From contig OZ234496.1 in the NCBI GenBank assembly GCA_965153455.1, positions 682,001 to 746,000 of the forward strand: a stretch of 64,000 bases of DNA. The letters are read 5' to 3'. Source of the DNA: Sphagnum compactum (taxonomy: Eukaryota > Bryophyta > Sphagnopsida > Sphagnales). The number at the start of each line of letters is the position of its first letter. Positions within the stretch are counted from its first letter, which is position 1. Positions 48,343 to 61,107 of this stretch are shown piece by piece. The notes beneath the pieces were generated by a model that ran no database searches, was not told the origin of the DNA, and saw nothing but the letters and a program-made list of their open reading frames with translations. The translations under genes and the position numbers were made by a program.

Positions 48343-49235
48343 AGTGGATCAGTAGTGGAGGATTTTTGACTGCATGGTGAAAACAATGACACGTACAGCT
48401 TAGTCAATGCACATAACAGATACTTCAGGAGGTGCTTTCCAAATTCCAAACCTGTGTAAAGATTTTAGACCTGCTTTGAATTATTTTTTTAGTGTGATTA
48501 GACGGTATGTTACCAGTGGGTTCTTTCCTCCACTGTTTGGCAGGTGTTTGAAAATTTTGAAATGCGCCCCACCACCGCCCTTCCATATTTTTCTCTGTTT
48601 TTTCCCATAATACTTCGAGGGTATCACGGGATAAAAGAATAGAAAGCTTGAACAGCATTTTCCTTGGCCTCAGGCTTTACTGCTATCAGGCCCACCCTCA
48701 CTCAGCCCTGCATCATGTGGACCCTGATTCGAATAAATCCCATGTCCTTGAGCTTTAATTTACACTTGATGCCGTGTAAGATGTCTCAATACTCCTTCTG
48801 CCTGATGCCTCAGCTTGAAGTATTATTGGTGGGTTGTTGAGAGCTTGGTGAGAATGTCAAGTGTGCAATGTGGGTGGTGGTAAAGCACTTTGAGAAATTT
48901 CCTAGGCTATTTGCAGGGCAGCTTACATGTGTGAATGTCTTTCCTCAAATGAGCCCAGAATGGTGCCTCTACTCCTGAAAGGGCTACTTTTTAGGAGTGA
49001 GAGGGAAATCATGCATACTAGGTATAGGTGTATATATAAAAAAAGAAAAAGAACATTTTCATTAAAATTTTGAAAATGCCTCATTAAAAAAAGAATAAAA
49101 TTTTGACAAGGCTCTTTTCAAAGAAAGGCTCAAAGATACTCCCATAAAACAGGGGCACGGTTTCACTTTCCAGCTCGAGGAAGCAGAAGAGAGAACATTT
49201 TGAAGTGGCCTCTCTCAGAACTACTTAGTATTCAT
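48343..49235. repeat. ~890-bp tandem element, unit 3 copy a
   Basis: Orthologous to 1082-1974, full length. Confidence 0.78.
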
Positions 49236-50113
49236 AGTGGATCAGTAAAGTAGGATTTGCTGAAGACAATGACACATACAGGTCAATGCATATAACACAA
49301 ACTTGAGGAGGTGCTTTCCAAATTCCAAACCCATGTAAAGATTAAACACTCGCTCTGAATATTTTATTGGGATTAGACGATATGTTACCAGCTGATTCTT
49401 TCCTTCACTGTTTGGGAGGTGTTTGAAAATTTTGAAATACCCCCACTGCTGCTCCTCCATATTTTTCTCTGTTTTTGCCCTTAATACTTGGAGGGTATCA
49501 CGGGATAAAAGAATAGAAAGGTTGAGCCGCGTTTTCCTTGACCGCAGGATTTACTAGTATCAGCCCCACAGTCACTCTGCCCTGCCTCATGTGGACCCTG
49601 ATTCGAATAAATCCCATGTCCTTCAGCTTTAATTTACACTTGATGCCGCGTAAGATGTCTCAATACACCTTCTGCCTGATGCCGCAGCTTGAAGAAGTAT
49701 TATTGGTGGGTTGTTGAGAGCTTGGTGAGAATGTCAAGTGTGCAATGTGGGTGGTAGTCAAGCACTTTGAGACATTTCCTAGGCTCTTTGCAGGGCAGCT
49801 CATATGTGTGAATGTCCTTCCTCAAATGAGCCCAGAATGGTGCATCTACTCCTGAAAGGGCTACTTTTTAGGAGTGAGAGGGAAATTATGCTTACTAGGT
49901 ATAGGTGTGTATATATAAAAAAAGAAAAAGAACATTTTCATTAAAAATTTGAGAATGCCTCATCAAAAAAATAAGAAAAATTTGACAAGGTTTGAAGGAA
50001 AGGTTCAAAGATACTTCCATAGAACTGGGGCACTTTCTGCATTTGTAGCTAGGTGAATGAAGAAAAGAGATATTTTGAAGTGACCTCCAGAAGAGCAGCT
50101 TGGTAGCCAAAGT
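49236..50113. repeat. ~890-bp tandem element, unit 3 copy b
   Basis: Orthologous to 1975-2840, full length, followed by spacer matching 2841-3784 of unit 1 up to the CACTA-like insertion. Confidence 0.78.
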
Positions 50114-51349
50114 GCTTTCATGGTAAGGCCTCCTTATCTTTCTGCACAGTTTCCAAGTTTTTCCACACGTCACCAAAAGCAACCAATAATTATTTTCCAC
50201 TAACAGAAAGTGAGAAAATAAATTTCCAAAATCTATCAAAGTTGATGGATACAGTGAATTGGTTGGACATTGAGAGGAACTTCACGAGCACCAATAAACA
50301 AGCCTGCAACCTGTACTTGGGATGAAGAACACTCTTTGGTAGGGCAAAATTAGGTTTTCGTTTAGTAAATTTGCACACAATAGTGCTTTTTCAAATACAA
50401 AATTGACCTCTCTTGATTGGAGGCCTATACTGATTGCCAATCAAGTGGTTGCATTTAAAATAATCTCTCACCTGAAGCTGTTCAATTTCTCATGTGCATG
50501 GGTTGGGAATGGGAAAACAATTAACACTCTATGTTGGATGTGATAGACCTTGCAAGAGGCCCACATAAGACGTACGGGTAGAGATGCTTTAATATATTGA
50601 CAGATCTGGTGGTTCTTCATGCCATGGCTCACATATACCGTCCAAAGTTGGCCTCTGGTCTCCTTGTATCACTTCTGCAAGAAGCATGTGACATTTTCAA
50701 ATTCAAGCGAGACAAGAAGTGACCTGGATTGCATTTTGTTTGAAGAATCCTCTCACAAATTGTTATCCTTGTTTTTGAGGCACAAGTCATGTTTGGCTAA
50801 TTGAAATCGCATTTACATATTGAGTTCAAAACTTAGTTGATAATGAAGATATCCACAACAGAAAGAGGACTCCGGGTGAAGAGTAACAGTTTTCCCATTA
50901 GGTTGGGGAACTTAGGTTGAGGTCAACACCTAACAACAACAAAAAAGATTTTGGTCACACACAAAGCTTGAAACGCCCTTTTTTCAATAGTTTGGAGGTA
51001 AAAATGAGTTTCAACTTGAGTTTTGATTTTGATTTCATTTTATTTTGGTTTCATTATTAGGAAATGCATCCTAGTTCACTTTGGGTTTCACTAGATTTTT
51101 GAGTGAATTTATTGTTTAACCTCGTAGTAAACGGGGACCAATTGCTATGGACAATGACTTGTTTCACTAGTAACTGGTGAAACAAGGTTATTCTCAAGTG
51201 AAATAAGGTTATTCTCAAGTGAAATACCAATTTACCAAACCATTTATTTGCTAGTTAATTAACTAACCAGTATGGAAATTAATTAAATTTTAATTATTTA
51301 ATATATAATACTATTAATAATTTCATGATTTTTAAAACCTATTATTTAT

Positions 51350-51560
51350 TGACACATGTCACTACTTACGCTAGGTTAAAAACCTAGCCTAGGTAGGTAG
51401 GCCATATAATCAACCTAGGCACCTAACCTAGGAATTCAATAGGAGAATATTCGGTCAACATACCATGTTGACCACACACAACACCACCCATGAGGTTTGA
51501 TCCCTTGACCTTTGGAATGGGGGCAAACACTTTTACCATCAAACCACCCCACTTGTTGTG
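51350..51560 (-). mobile_element. Possible tRNA-derived SINE remnant
   Basis: On the minus strand, TGGTTTGATGGTAAAAGTG (51546-51528) resembles a Pol III A box, and GGGATCAAACC (51504-51494) a B box, with starts 42 nt apart as in tRNA genes. The intervening sequence is tRNA-like but not a functional tRNA. It lies inside the CACTA-like element. No target duplication was identified, so the limits are approximate. Confidence 0.4.
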
Positions 51561-51689
51561 ATAATATGTAACATTTACATTCTATTTATGAAATACTTCA
51601 TTTTGAACATTACAAAAATATAAACTTTAAAAATTGGCAATCCTAAACAATTATAATATATGGCTATTGGTTATTTTTTTATTAGTGCT

Positions 51690-52690
51690 ATTGGTGGTTA
51701 TTAATGGCTATTGGTACCTATTCTATTTGTGGTTATTAATGTTTTTTAATGGTTATTCTATTAATAGTTATTGATGGTTATTCTATTAATGGCCATTAGT
51801 AGTTATTCTATTGGTGGCTATTCTATTAATGACTACTGGTGGCTATTCTATTAATGGCTACTGGTGGCTATTCTATTAATGGCTACTTGTGGCTATTCTA
51901 TTAATGGCTACTGGTGGCTATTCTATTAATGGCTACTTGTGGCTATTCTATTAATGGCTACTTGTGGCTATTCTATTAATGGCTACTTGTGGCTATTCTA
52001 TTAATGGCTACTTGTGGCTATTCTATTAATGGCTACTTATGGCTATTCTATTAATGGCTACTGGTGGCTATTCTATTAATGGCTACTGGTGGCTATTCTA
52101 TTAATAGCTATTCGTGATTAATGTATTAATGGCTATTGGTGGTTATTCTATTAATGGCTATTGGTGATTAATTTATTAATGGATACTGGTGCTTACTCTA
52201 TTAATGGTTATTGGTGGCTAATATATTAATGGTTATTTATGATTAATCTATTAATGGCTATTGGTGGCTAATATATTAATGGCTATTGGTGACTATTCTA
52301 TTAATGGTTATTGGTGACTATTCTATTAATGGCTATTGGTGGCTATTCTATTAATGGTTATTGGTGGCTATTTTATTAATGGCTATTGGTGGCTATTTTA
52401 TTAATGGTTATTCGTGATTAATCTATTAATAACTATTGGTGGCTATTCTATAAATGGCTATTGGTGGCTAATCTATTAATGGTTATTCGTGATTAATCTA
52501 TTAATGGCTATTGGTGGCTAATCTATTAATGGTTATTCGTGATTAATCTATTAATGGCTATTGGTGGCTATTCTATTAATGGCTATTGGTGGCTAATCTA
52601 TTAATGCCTATTGGTGGTTAATCTATTAATGGCTATTGGTGGTTAATCTATTAATGGCTATTGATGCTAATCTATTGGTGGTTATTGACA
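51690..52690. repeat. 25-bp minisatellite inside the CACTA-like element
   Basis: About 40 tandem units built on GGCTATTCTATTAATGGCTA plus CTGGT. The 51820-52110 part is nearly perfect, alternating CTGGT and CTTGT variants. Units at both sides drift to GGTTATTGGTG and ATTAATGG variants. A 12-13-bp half-period is visible (GGCTATT versus GGCTACT). Units 1 and 2 have nothing comparable. Confidence 0.9.
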
Positions 52691-54138
52691 GCTATTTTAT
52701 TATGGTTATTAATGGTTATTGTATTATATGTTATTATTATAACTATTGGTGATTATTGTATTATAAATTATTGTTTGATAATCTACGTTATAATATCATA
52801 AGCTATTGGTAGTTATTATATTGTAGGGTATTTAAAATTATTTTTCATAGGTTATTATTTTTTATTTTAAGTTATTTTTACCTTAGGCCATTATATTCTG
52901 TTTTAGATTATTTTAAAGTTATTATGCTTAGGATAAAATCATTTATAATAACATTAAGTAGAATGACCTTGAATAATTTAAAATATAATTTGAAATAACA
53001 TACATTAATTTAAAATAAATAACCTAAGGTATAGCCTAAAGTTAGTTGAATAATTTAATTTTAAATAATTTAAAAGCTTATAATAAACTAGTTAAGATAC
53101 TTTAAGATAAAATAACATATAATAATTTAAGGTACAACAATTTATAATAGCCTATAATAACATAAAATATAAGTTAGAATAAATAAAGTAGTTTAAAATA
53201 ACATAGGGTATATCATAAAGTAACATAGATAGAATATTTTAAAAAACATAGAAATAAACCTATTTGCTATAATAAATTGTAATATTAAATTATGTTAACT
53301 AGAAATGAAACATGATGTCTACATAGTGATATTATAATGAAATAACTTTCAGTAGGTGAAATCAGTAAAATGCAATGAAGTTATTTCACTTTTAAGGTCC
53401 CATAGTGATTTAAGCTAGTAAATTACACCTCACTTTTGTAGTAGTGTTTACCTGCTGTGAATGTATTGTAATAAATGGCCATTAATGAAAAAACTATTGC
53501 TCTTCACCTTCCTTTATAAAAAAATATTCATCTTTGTTTGAATCCTATTTTTTTGTTTTTGAATGACTATTATTAAAGGATGAAAAAAAGATTCAAAATG
53601 AAACAGGCACCCAAAGACAAGGTTATTTTAAGCACAACTTTAATAAACCTCAAATTTTACCCAAGGGTCTAATTTCCATGGCTACACCTACTCCAAGAAG
53701 GTTACCATTGCTACATAAGTAACTTAAGGAGGAAAAAAAATCCTTATAACCATTCTTTGAGGAAAGAGACTAGGCTAGAGAAGGCAAAAATAAATCATGC
53801 AACTCACACAAGTTTTACCAAACTATAAGTTGGATCAGGTGAATCAAGTAAAGTAAGTAGTACTTTGATGAGTGCTATGTAATATTCACTATGGAATGAA
53901 TAAAAAATGTCATAATTTGGACTCCCCACATCTGAAAACATAGATCATTCAAATACAAACTACGTAGAAAATGATAATATAGATTGTGCAATATTATCAA
54001 GAAATGTTTTTCTTTTCCTTCGGGAAATGACTCTTTAAATTGAAAAGAATTGATTGAATAGGCCACAAACGTAATGCTTAAAGTTTTATGACGCATTCAT
54101 TTTCCATTTTGCATTATGTTCTCATGCACAAAATGTGT

Positions 54139-55943
54139 GGAACTGTGTTGGTGATGTTACCATATCCCTTCAACTTTGAACTTACATTAAGAGGTTTGGA
54201 GTTTTGACTTAAGTTTAACATTACAATCCAATAACCAAATCCTCATATAACACACTTAAGGTCCTATAGTTTTATGTTAGGGAGCCAACCTCAAATGCAC
54301 ACTAAATTTCAGTATTCTTCATTAAAAATAATTATCACAAATAAATTGAGGTTAAATGGAACAAATTACCAATTTTTAGGTAGTTTTTTTGTATGTGGTG
54401 TGCATTTCAGTGCGGACTTACAAAGAAAGATCTCCTCTATAGGTGCTGGGTCACACCAGCCAGCAAGAAGCCCTTTTCTCCATGAAACAAAGAATCAAGG
54501 AATGCATTACAAATACCTCAGCATTGTCCAACAATGCACAAACAATGCACAATGCAGTGTCAAAGATTTATGTAGATTGTAAATGAAACTCCAAACCTTG
54601 ATTAAACTTTGGGCAGAAGAGGACAATTATGAGAGAGCAGGGTGTTGGGAAAGTAGAGACTTTTTCAGTTGAAATGCAGATATATAAGCATGCGTGTTGA
54701 AGTGCCTTTCATATTTTTTCTTCCAAGCTCACTGAAACACCAAGTTTTTTCACTGGAATGGGTGAAGAGTGAGGACTCAGGAGGAGATATGTAGATTGTA
54801 TCTTGGATCTGGAGATATTGGAGCAAGAATAAATAGAGAAGCTGCTGGGCATGCTCTAAGAGAAAGTAAAAGAGTTCCACATTTGCTTAAACTGTAATTG
54901 CTGGATTTCTGAGATCAATTCCCTGTATGCGACAGACCATTGCTTGATTGCACATTTGCACCAATTTGCAATAGGTTGATGGACAGAGGAGGCATTTACA
55001 GTGGGCGCTTTCAATTACAGAGTTTTGTGATATCTCTAGGCAGTAGTTAGGAGGGGGCAGAAGATTGGGGCCAATTTTGTGAGTTACTAATTTGTAGTGC
55101 ATCTTAGAGCTCCTTTCCCTGCCAGGGTTCCAAAGGCAAATTGTAATTGCTTAAATCACCATTGGGCTGTGATATTTTCCAGCATCTGTATTCCAGGACA
55201 GTCAGGCTCAATTATTTCTCAGTGTTCACAGGTTCTCAGAAATACAGATGAAAGCTTTAGCTAGCAGGGTTGCAGAAATCAAAATTGCACCAGCACAAGA
55301 GACACACACTCATACAAGCATCCAATGCAGAGAACTACAATGAAGAAGGGACAAGGGGTGAGGACTGGGGAGGGACAAAGGAAGCATGTGGAACTGTTGG
55401 AGACATAATTTCCAATAGTAGACGACAACTTTAGGGGGTGGAAAAGTTGCGCAAGCTTTAAGGTGGCCAGCTATAGAGAAACTGGAGCGTTGCAGTGCCC
55501 TCAAGAGAGTGATATTTTCACAGTTTTGGTCCACTGAACTGCACTAACAGTAATGAGATTCCAGGAATACATGGAGAGAGCCTGAGCCTAGCACAAAACA
55601 ATGTGATGAAAGGAAGGTTCATGTCATTTCAGAAGTGAGAGCATTCTGAAGTTCACTCCAACTTTCAAACCCAAGTGAGATTGCAACTGAAGTGCAGTAG
55701 CATGATAGGTAGCTTCATTGTTCTTGTTAAGTTGGGTCTGGAGGTGCCAGGGTACCATCACACGAGAAACCCAATGGCACTCTCATGCTATTATGTGAAG
55801 GGCAAGAGACATATCATACAAAGGGAAAACTCCCTTGTCTGGATGTACACTATGGAACAGAGTCTCAACAACTTCTCAGATTCCTAGGCAGACACTCAAT
55901 CCCAGGCACCTGTGACTTTTGAAGCAGAAATTCCAGAAACGTT
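54139..55943. repeat. Internal 1.8-kb tandem duplication of unit 3, copy A
   Basis: Begins at the AACTGTGTTGG segment and ends at the AGAAACGTT junction, where the same sequence starts again. The left part (to about 54880) follows unit 1 variants and the right part follows unit 2 variants, for example TGTATGCGACAGACC. Confidence 0.8.
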
Positions 55944-58380
55944 GAACTGTGTTGGTGATGTTACCATATCCCTTCAACTTTGAACTCACATTAAGAGGTT
56001 TGGAGTTTTGACTTAAGGTTAACATTACAATCCAGTAACCAAATCCTCATATAACATACACTTTAGGTCTTATAGTTTTATGTTAGGGAGCCAACCTTAA
56101 ATCCACCTAAATTTCAGTATTCTTCATCAACACCAATTCAAAATAATTATCAAAAATAAATTGAGGTGAAATGGAACAAATTACCAATTTTTAGGTATTT
56201 CTTTTGTATGTGGTGTCCATTTCAGTTCGGACCTACAAAGAAAGATCTCCTCTATAGGTGCTGGGTCACACCAGCCAGCAAGAAGCCCTTTTCTCCATGA
56301 AACAAGAATCCAGGAAAGCATTACAAATAGCTCAGCATTTTAAAACAATGCACAAACAATGCACAATGCAGTGTCAAAGATTTATGTAGATTGTAAATGA
56401 GACTCCAAACCTTGATTAAACTTTGGGCAGAAGAGGACAATTATGAGAGAGCAGGGTGTTGGGAAAGTAGAGACTTTTTCAGTTGAAATTGCCGATATCT
56501 AAGCATGCTTGTTTAAGTGCCTTTCATATTTTTTCTTCCAAGCTCACTGAAACACCAAGTTTTTTCACTGGAATGGGTGAAGAGTGAGGACTCAGGAGGA
56601 GATATGTAGATTGTATCTTGGATCTGGAGATATTGGAGCAAGCAGAAATAGAGAAGCTGCTGGGGATGCTCTAAGAGAAAGTAAAAGAGTTCCACATTTG
56701 CTTAAACTGTAATTGCTGGATTTCTGAGATCAATTCCCTGTATGTGACAGAACATTGCTTGATTGCACATTTTCACCAATTTGCAATAGGTTCATGTACA
56801 GAGGAGGCATTTACAGTGGGTGCTTTGGATTACAGAGTTTTGTGATATCTCTAGGCAGTAGTTAGGACGGGGCAGAAGATTGGGGCCAATTTTGTGAGTT
56901 ACTTAGAGCTCCTTTCCCTGCCAGGGTTCCAAAGCCAAATTCTAATTGCATAAATCACCATTGGGCCTGTGATATTTTCCAGCATCTGTATTCCAGGACA
57001 GTCAGGCTCAATTATTTCTCAGTGTTTACGGGTTCTCAGAAATACAGATGAGAGCTTTAGATAGCAGGGTTGCAGAAATCAAAATCGTACCACCACAAGG
57101 GACACCATACAAGCAGCCAATGCAGAGAACTACAATGAAGAAGGGACAAGGGGTGAGGACTGGGGAGGGCACAAAGGAAACATGTGGAACTGTCGGAGAC
57201 ATAATTTCCAATAGTAGACGACAGCTTCAGGGGGTGGACAAGTTGCGCAAGCTCTAAGGTTGCCAGCTATAGAGAAACTGGAGCGTTGCAGTGCCCTCAA
57301 GAGAGTGATATTTTCACGGTTTTGGTCCACTGAACTGCACCAACAGTAATGAGATTCCAGGAATACATGGAGAGAGCCTGAGCCTAGCACAAAACAATGT
57401 GATGAAAGGAAGGTTCATGTCATTTTAGTAGTGAGAGCATTCTGAAGTTCACTCCAACTTTCAAACCCAAGTGAGATTGCAACTGAAGTCCAGTAGCATG
57501 ATAGGTAGCTTCATTGTTCTTGGTAAGTTGGGTCTGTAGGTGCCACAGTATCATCACATGACAAACCCAATGGCAGTCTCATGCTATTATCTGAAGGGCA
57601 AGAGACATGTCATACAAAGGGAAAACTCCCTTGTCTGAATGTACACTATGGAACAGAGTCTCAACAACTTCTCAGATTCCTAGGCAGACACTCAATCCTG
57701 GGCACCTGTGACTTTTGAAGCAGAAATTCCAGAAATGTTCTTCTGCCCATTGTTTGACAAAGTTTGGCTTGTGGATAAAAAATACTGTTGGGGACATTGG
57801 AAATTCTGGAGATAGGCAGGGATCATGTGGCAAAATAGCATTTGCTCGGTGCATTGATCGGTTGCTCAGTGTGGTGACAGAAGATGCCCTGTTATTAGTG
57901 AACACAGGCAACCTTGGTATTATTGAAAGCAACAGAATTCAAGTGAGGAGCTCAGAGCTTGATCAGAGAAATGCAAGCAGAGGAATAGTGAAACTGGTTG
58001 GAAAGAGCAGGATGTTTCCTTCAGCTTCAGGTTCCCATGGTCAAAACCCATCAGGTAGTGAACCATCTGCAAGCACCCTCTTACACATGCAATGTTTATG
58101 TTTGGATCCTGTGTCACAAGACTGAAGAAAACCTTGATAAGTTCATGGAGTGCTCACTGCATTGGTCTGAGTTTGGAATTCTGGAAGATGTCCATCTCAG
58201 CAGCGAAGCCCGGCTGTGATTGTCACACAGTACTCTACATTGTGGTAACCCCTGGCCATTCAAAGTCTTTGAGGCAAAAGTTGGGCCAGGCCAAGAGGAC
58301 CACTTATCCCTACTTCATAAAGGAGGCAAATGCTACCATGGTTCCCAGAGATACCATTGCTTAAATTTTATTTTTCATTA
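54340..58380. other. Block of coding-like composition, unit 3 (partly doubled)
   Basis: Counterpart of 4700-6870, extended by the 1.8-kb internal tandem duplication. One frame at 57715-58125 is open over 136 codons but shows no family match, and homologous stretches in units 1 and 2 are shorter. Confidence 0.35.
55944..57739. repeat. Internal 1.8-kb tandem duplication of unit 3, copy B
   Basis: Repeats 54139-55943. Its left part carries unit 2 variants (GTGGTGTCCATTTCAG) and its right part unit 1 variants (GTGGGTGCTTTGGA), the reverse of copy A. After it, the normal unit resumes. Confidence 0.8.
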
Positions 58381-60780
58381 AAATTAAGTTCAGTCTGATC
58401 AGTCCAACGCCACAACCACATCAAGTTAACATTACCCAGGCGAACCCTCAACCCTTGCAAGGGGCTTGTCCAAACGCCAATTATTTGGCTCAAATTATAG
58501 AACTGGACCTGAACATGCAATTTTTCTGGCTGGTTCCAGCTCATTGTGCTGCCAAAAAACTAAATTCGAAACCTTGCCAGATTTTGAGTCTGATTTTGGG
58601 CCCAAAATCAGGCCAGATGGTTTTCTTACGGTCACCGAATCCCTAGACTTTGTCACAACTCAAAAGCCATAAGATCATCAAGAACATAAGGGAAGTTTAA
58701 TATCACACAGCGATTTGCTCAAGCTCTTGATCCATTGAGTGTTAGCTTGACTTAGTGTGGTGGTGTATGTGCAAAAGAGTATTTTGTTTTGTGCATTAGC
58801 TCGACTTAGTGTGGTGATGGTGTACATACCCAACAGATTTTTGTTTTGTGCATTTGTCTTGTGCTTTTAATTTTCCCCCAATGGTGGGTGAACTGAAAAT
58901 TTGGTAACCACCAAATCCCAACATTGAAAGTTTAGTTTATGTGTGCCTAGACCCAAAAAGATTTGCTCCCACCTTTTGACAGCATTTCCATGCAGGGTGA
59001 GGTTGCTTGTATTCTTGTTACACTAGTTTAAAGGGGAGATTTGTAGGCTGGTGTGTCTCCCTAATGAGTTTTTCAAATATTCGTGTGAAAGATGATAGTT
59101 GTCAAATTTCGCAAAGTTGTGTTGTGCATAGCAATTTATTTTCTATTTTTTCACGTGTAAGTAAGCTGATAGATTTCACACGTGAATTGGGTTAGTTAGT
59201 CTTCAACATATGTCAAATGCACTAACAAATTATTTGTCAGTACAAATGTTTAGTGGTGTTTCTTTAGTTGACATTTGTTTGGCAGTGCTACAAAAGATGC
59301 AAGCAATATGAGTCCATCTAAAGTTGGGTGCTAATACTTGCAGTGGTCTCATTCTGATCTTCTACAGGCCTCTAGAAACCTATGTGTTGAAGAGTAGAGA
59401 GTAGTGGTTTACTTTAAATAATATTTGGTCATAAGACAAGGATGTTATTCATTATGGTTCATTTCTCACAATCCTAGGTTCTCCATTCACATCTTAATTC
59501 TTTCATTGCCTCCTTCCAACCATGTGGGCTTTCTTCCACCTACTCTTTCACCTCACTTTCATGTTTTCCAAGCTTTTTTTTGAGCTCATCAAAATACACA
59601 GTTGATCAAATCTATACATAACCCATCAGAAATCAGGTGTCTACTGGGTTATGAACTATTGGCTACCAACAGGGTTCCCCCCAATTTTGTGATATTGCAA
59701 ATTTGGCAATTTCCCAAAAATTTGCAATATCAGTCAAATTTACACTGGTTATGGGAAATAACTGAGGCACATGAAAAAAATAACATTCTCTGAAAATTTC
59801 CCATTTTTTTTTGTCAAGAAATGAGAAAGTTTTTTGGGAAAGAAACCATTGATATTGCCACCTCTCTAGTACTTCAATTAGCACCGGAGCATATTAGATG
59901 TGTAGAAACACTCTCACACAAAACTCTGGCTAACATAACAAATCCCAACTTCAATGGTCCCATCAAAAAGTAGGCAACCAGAAAAAATATGGGGAAATTG
60001 AACACCCACCATGCACAAAATGCCACATGTGGGGGTAGTAGGAGGAGGTTTGGTTATGAAACTAACAAATTTTTTATTACATGTGCAAAAGGAAAATATT
60101 GTACCCCTCCATTCCTTGCACCCCACCCACAACTTCAACAGAAAAGAAACGTCCTCAAGGCGTGGTGTTACTACACAAAGTGTGTTGTTTGAAGTACAAG
60201 ATGTGAGCCAAATTTGTGAATATGCATGGAGGGTGGGGAGCAGTCTCTAAATTAGGTCCTGGGAAGCACATGAGTGGGCAAGCTCGCTCTCATGCCAGAG
60301 GATAATTTTGGCAGATTAGCTAAGAGTCCTTGTCCTTGTGGTCCTACCTAGTCCTTGTGGTCCTTGTGTATTTGTTATTCAGTAGGCTTTGATTACATAA
60401 CATTGGTGGTTCTTTGGATTTTTTTCTCATTATTTGCAATTTCAATGCAGGTGATCTCAATGAGACATCAACAAATTTGAAATGCACCCACTTCGAGCAG
60501 GGGTGGGATCTTCAGTCCGTTACATTAAACAAGAAGAAGCTTTAGGTGCACTTGTATATCTCAATGGGACATCACCAATGAAGCAGGGGTAGATGATTCA
60601 GCTCTCCTCCAGCTAGTATTTTGAAAGCAGAATTGGCTGCTGAGGCTGATTCTGACAAATAACTTTTCTTCAGTTAGCAACCTACCTGCTCTTGACTCAC
60701 TACCTGCATTTGATTTTGAATGACTTGCCTACTACCAAATAAAATTCATGAATTGGCCTTCTATGCCTCTTCTCTAGTAC

Positions 60781-61107
60781 ATGGATGATGATGGTCTTCA
60801 GACATCTGTTAATAAGATTTATGTAGCTTCAAGGTTCAGGGTTTTGGTGCTACATGTGATAATGCTCATGGAGGTTGGGGGATCACGTTTTTCTCATTGC
60901 AAACTTTTGTGTAGGGTAATGCTATGGCTATATAGCATTATACCTTCTGGACTGAGGCCTGTGGAGCCCAAGGTCTGGATTATAATGTCCTATTGCATGG
61001 CATTACTGGAAGTAATGATCAAGGCTAAAGATTTCATCTGTATAGCACTAATAATGAACATGAACAAGGATGTGACATGTAGCCCAAGAAAAAGAAAAAT
61101 AGTTTAA
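60781..61107 (+). other. Open frame of 108 codons, unit 3 counterpart, truncated
   Basis: Follows the unit 1 frame for about 80 codons, then crosses the ~3.8-kb deletion junction at about 61025-61050 into unrelated spacer. Confidence 0.25.

Larger units (their letters stand above)
51052..53446. mobile_element. CACTA-like (En/Spm) non-autonomous element
   Basis: 2395-bp insertion in unit 3. Unit 1 has the empty site with a single TTT (3785-3787), while here TTT flanks both sides (51049-51051 and 53447-53449), the 3-bp duplication expected of CACTA elements. The right end, read inward on the minus strand, is CACTACTACAAAAGTG, a typical CACTA terminus. The left end, CATTATTAGGAAATG, is a degraded match (9 of the first 13). 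Subterminal GTGAAATAA occurs near both ends (51198-51206 forward, 53381-53389 reverse). No transposase frame is visible. The interior holds a 25-bp minisatellite and a tRNA-like segment. Confidence 0.72.

Noticed and set aside
51494-51546. A functional tRNA gene
   Set aside because: Only A and B boxes are tRNA-like. The acceptor stem and anticodon arm do not pair as a real tRNA, so it is listed as a SINE-like remnant.
51052-53446. Helitron or LTR retrotransposon as an explanation for the unit 3 insertion
   Set aside because: The TTT duplication and the CACTA-type right terminus fit a CACTA element. No TC...CTRR ends, LTR pair or retroelement frames were seen.
57715-58125. 136-codon frame starting MKQKFQKCSSAHCLTKFG
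   Set aside because: The matching frames in units 1 (118 codons) and 2 (89 codons) differ by frameshifts and stops, and there is no known domain. Kept only as part of the coding-like block.
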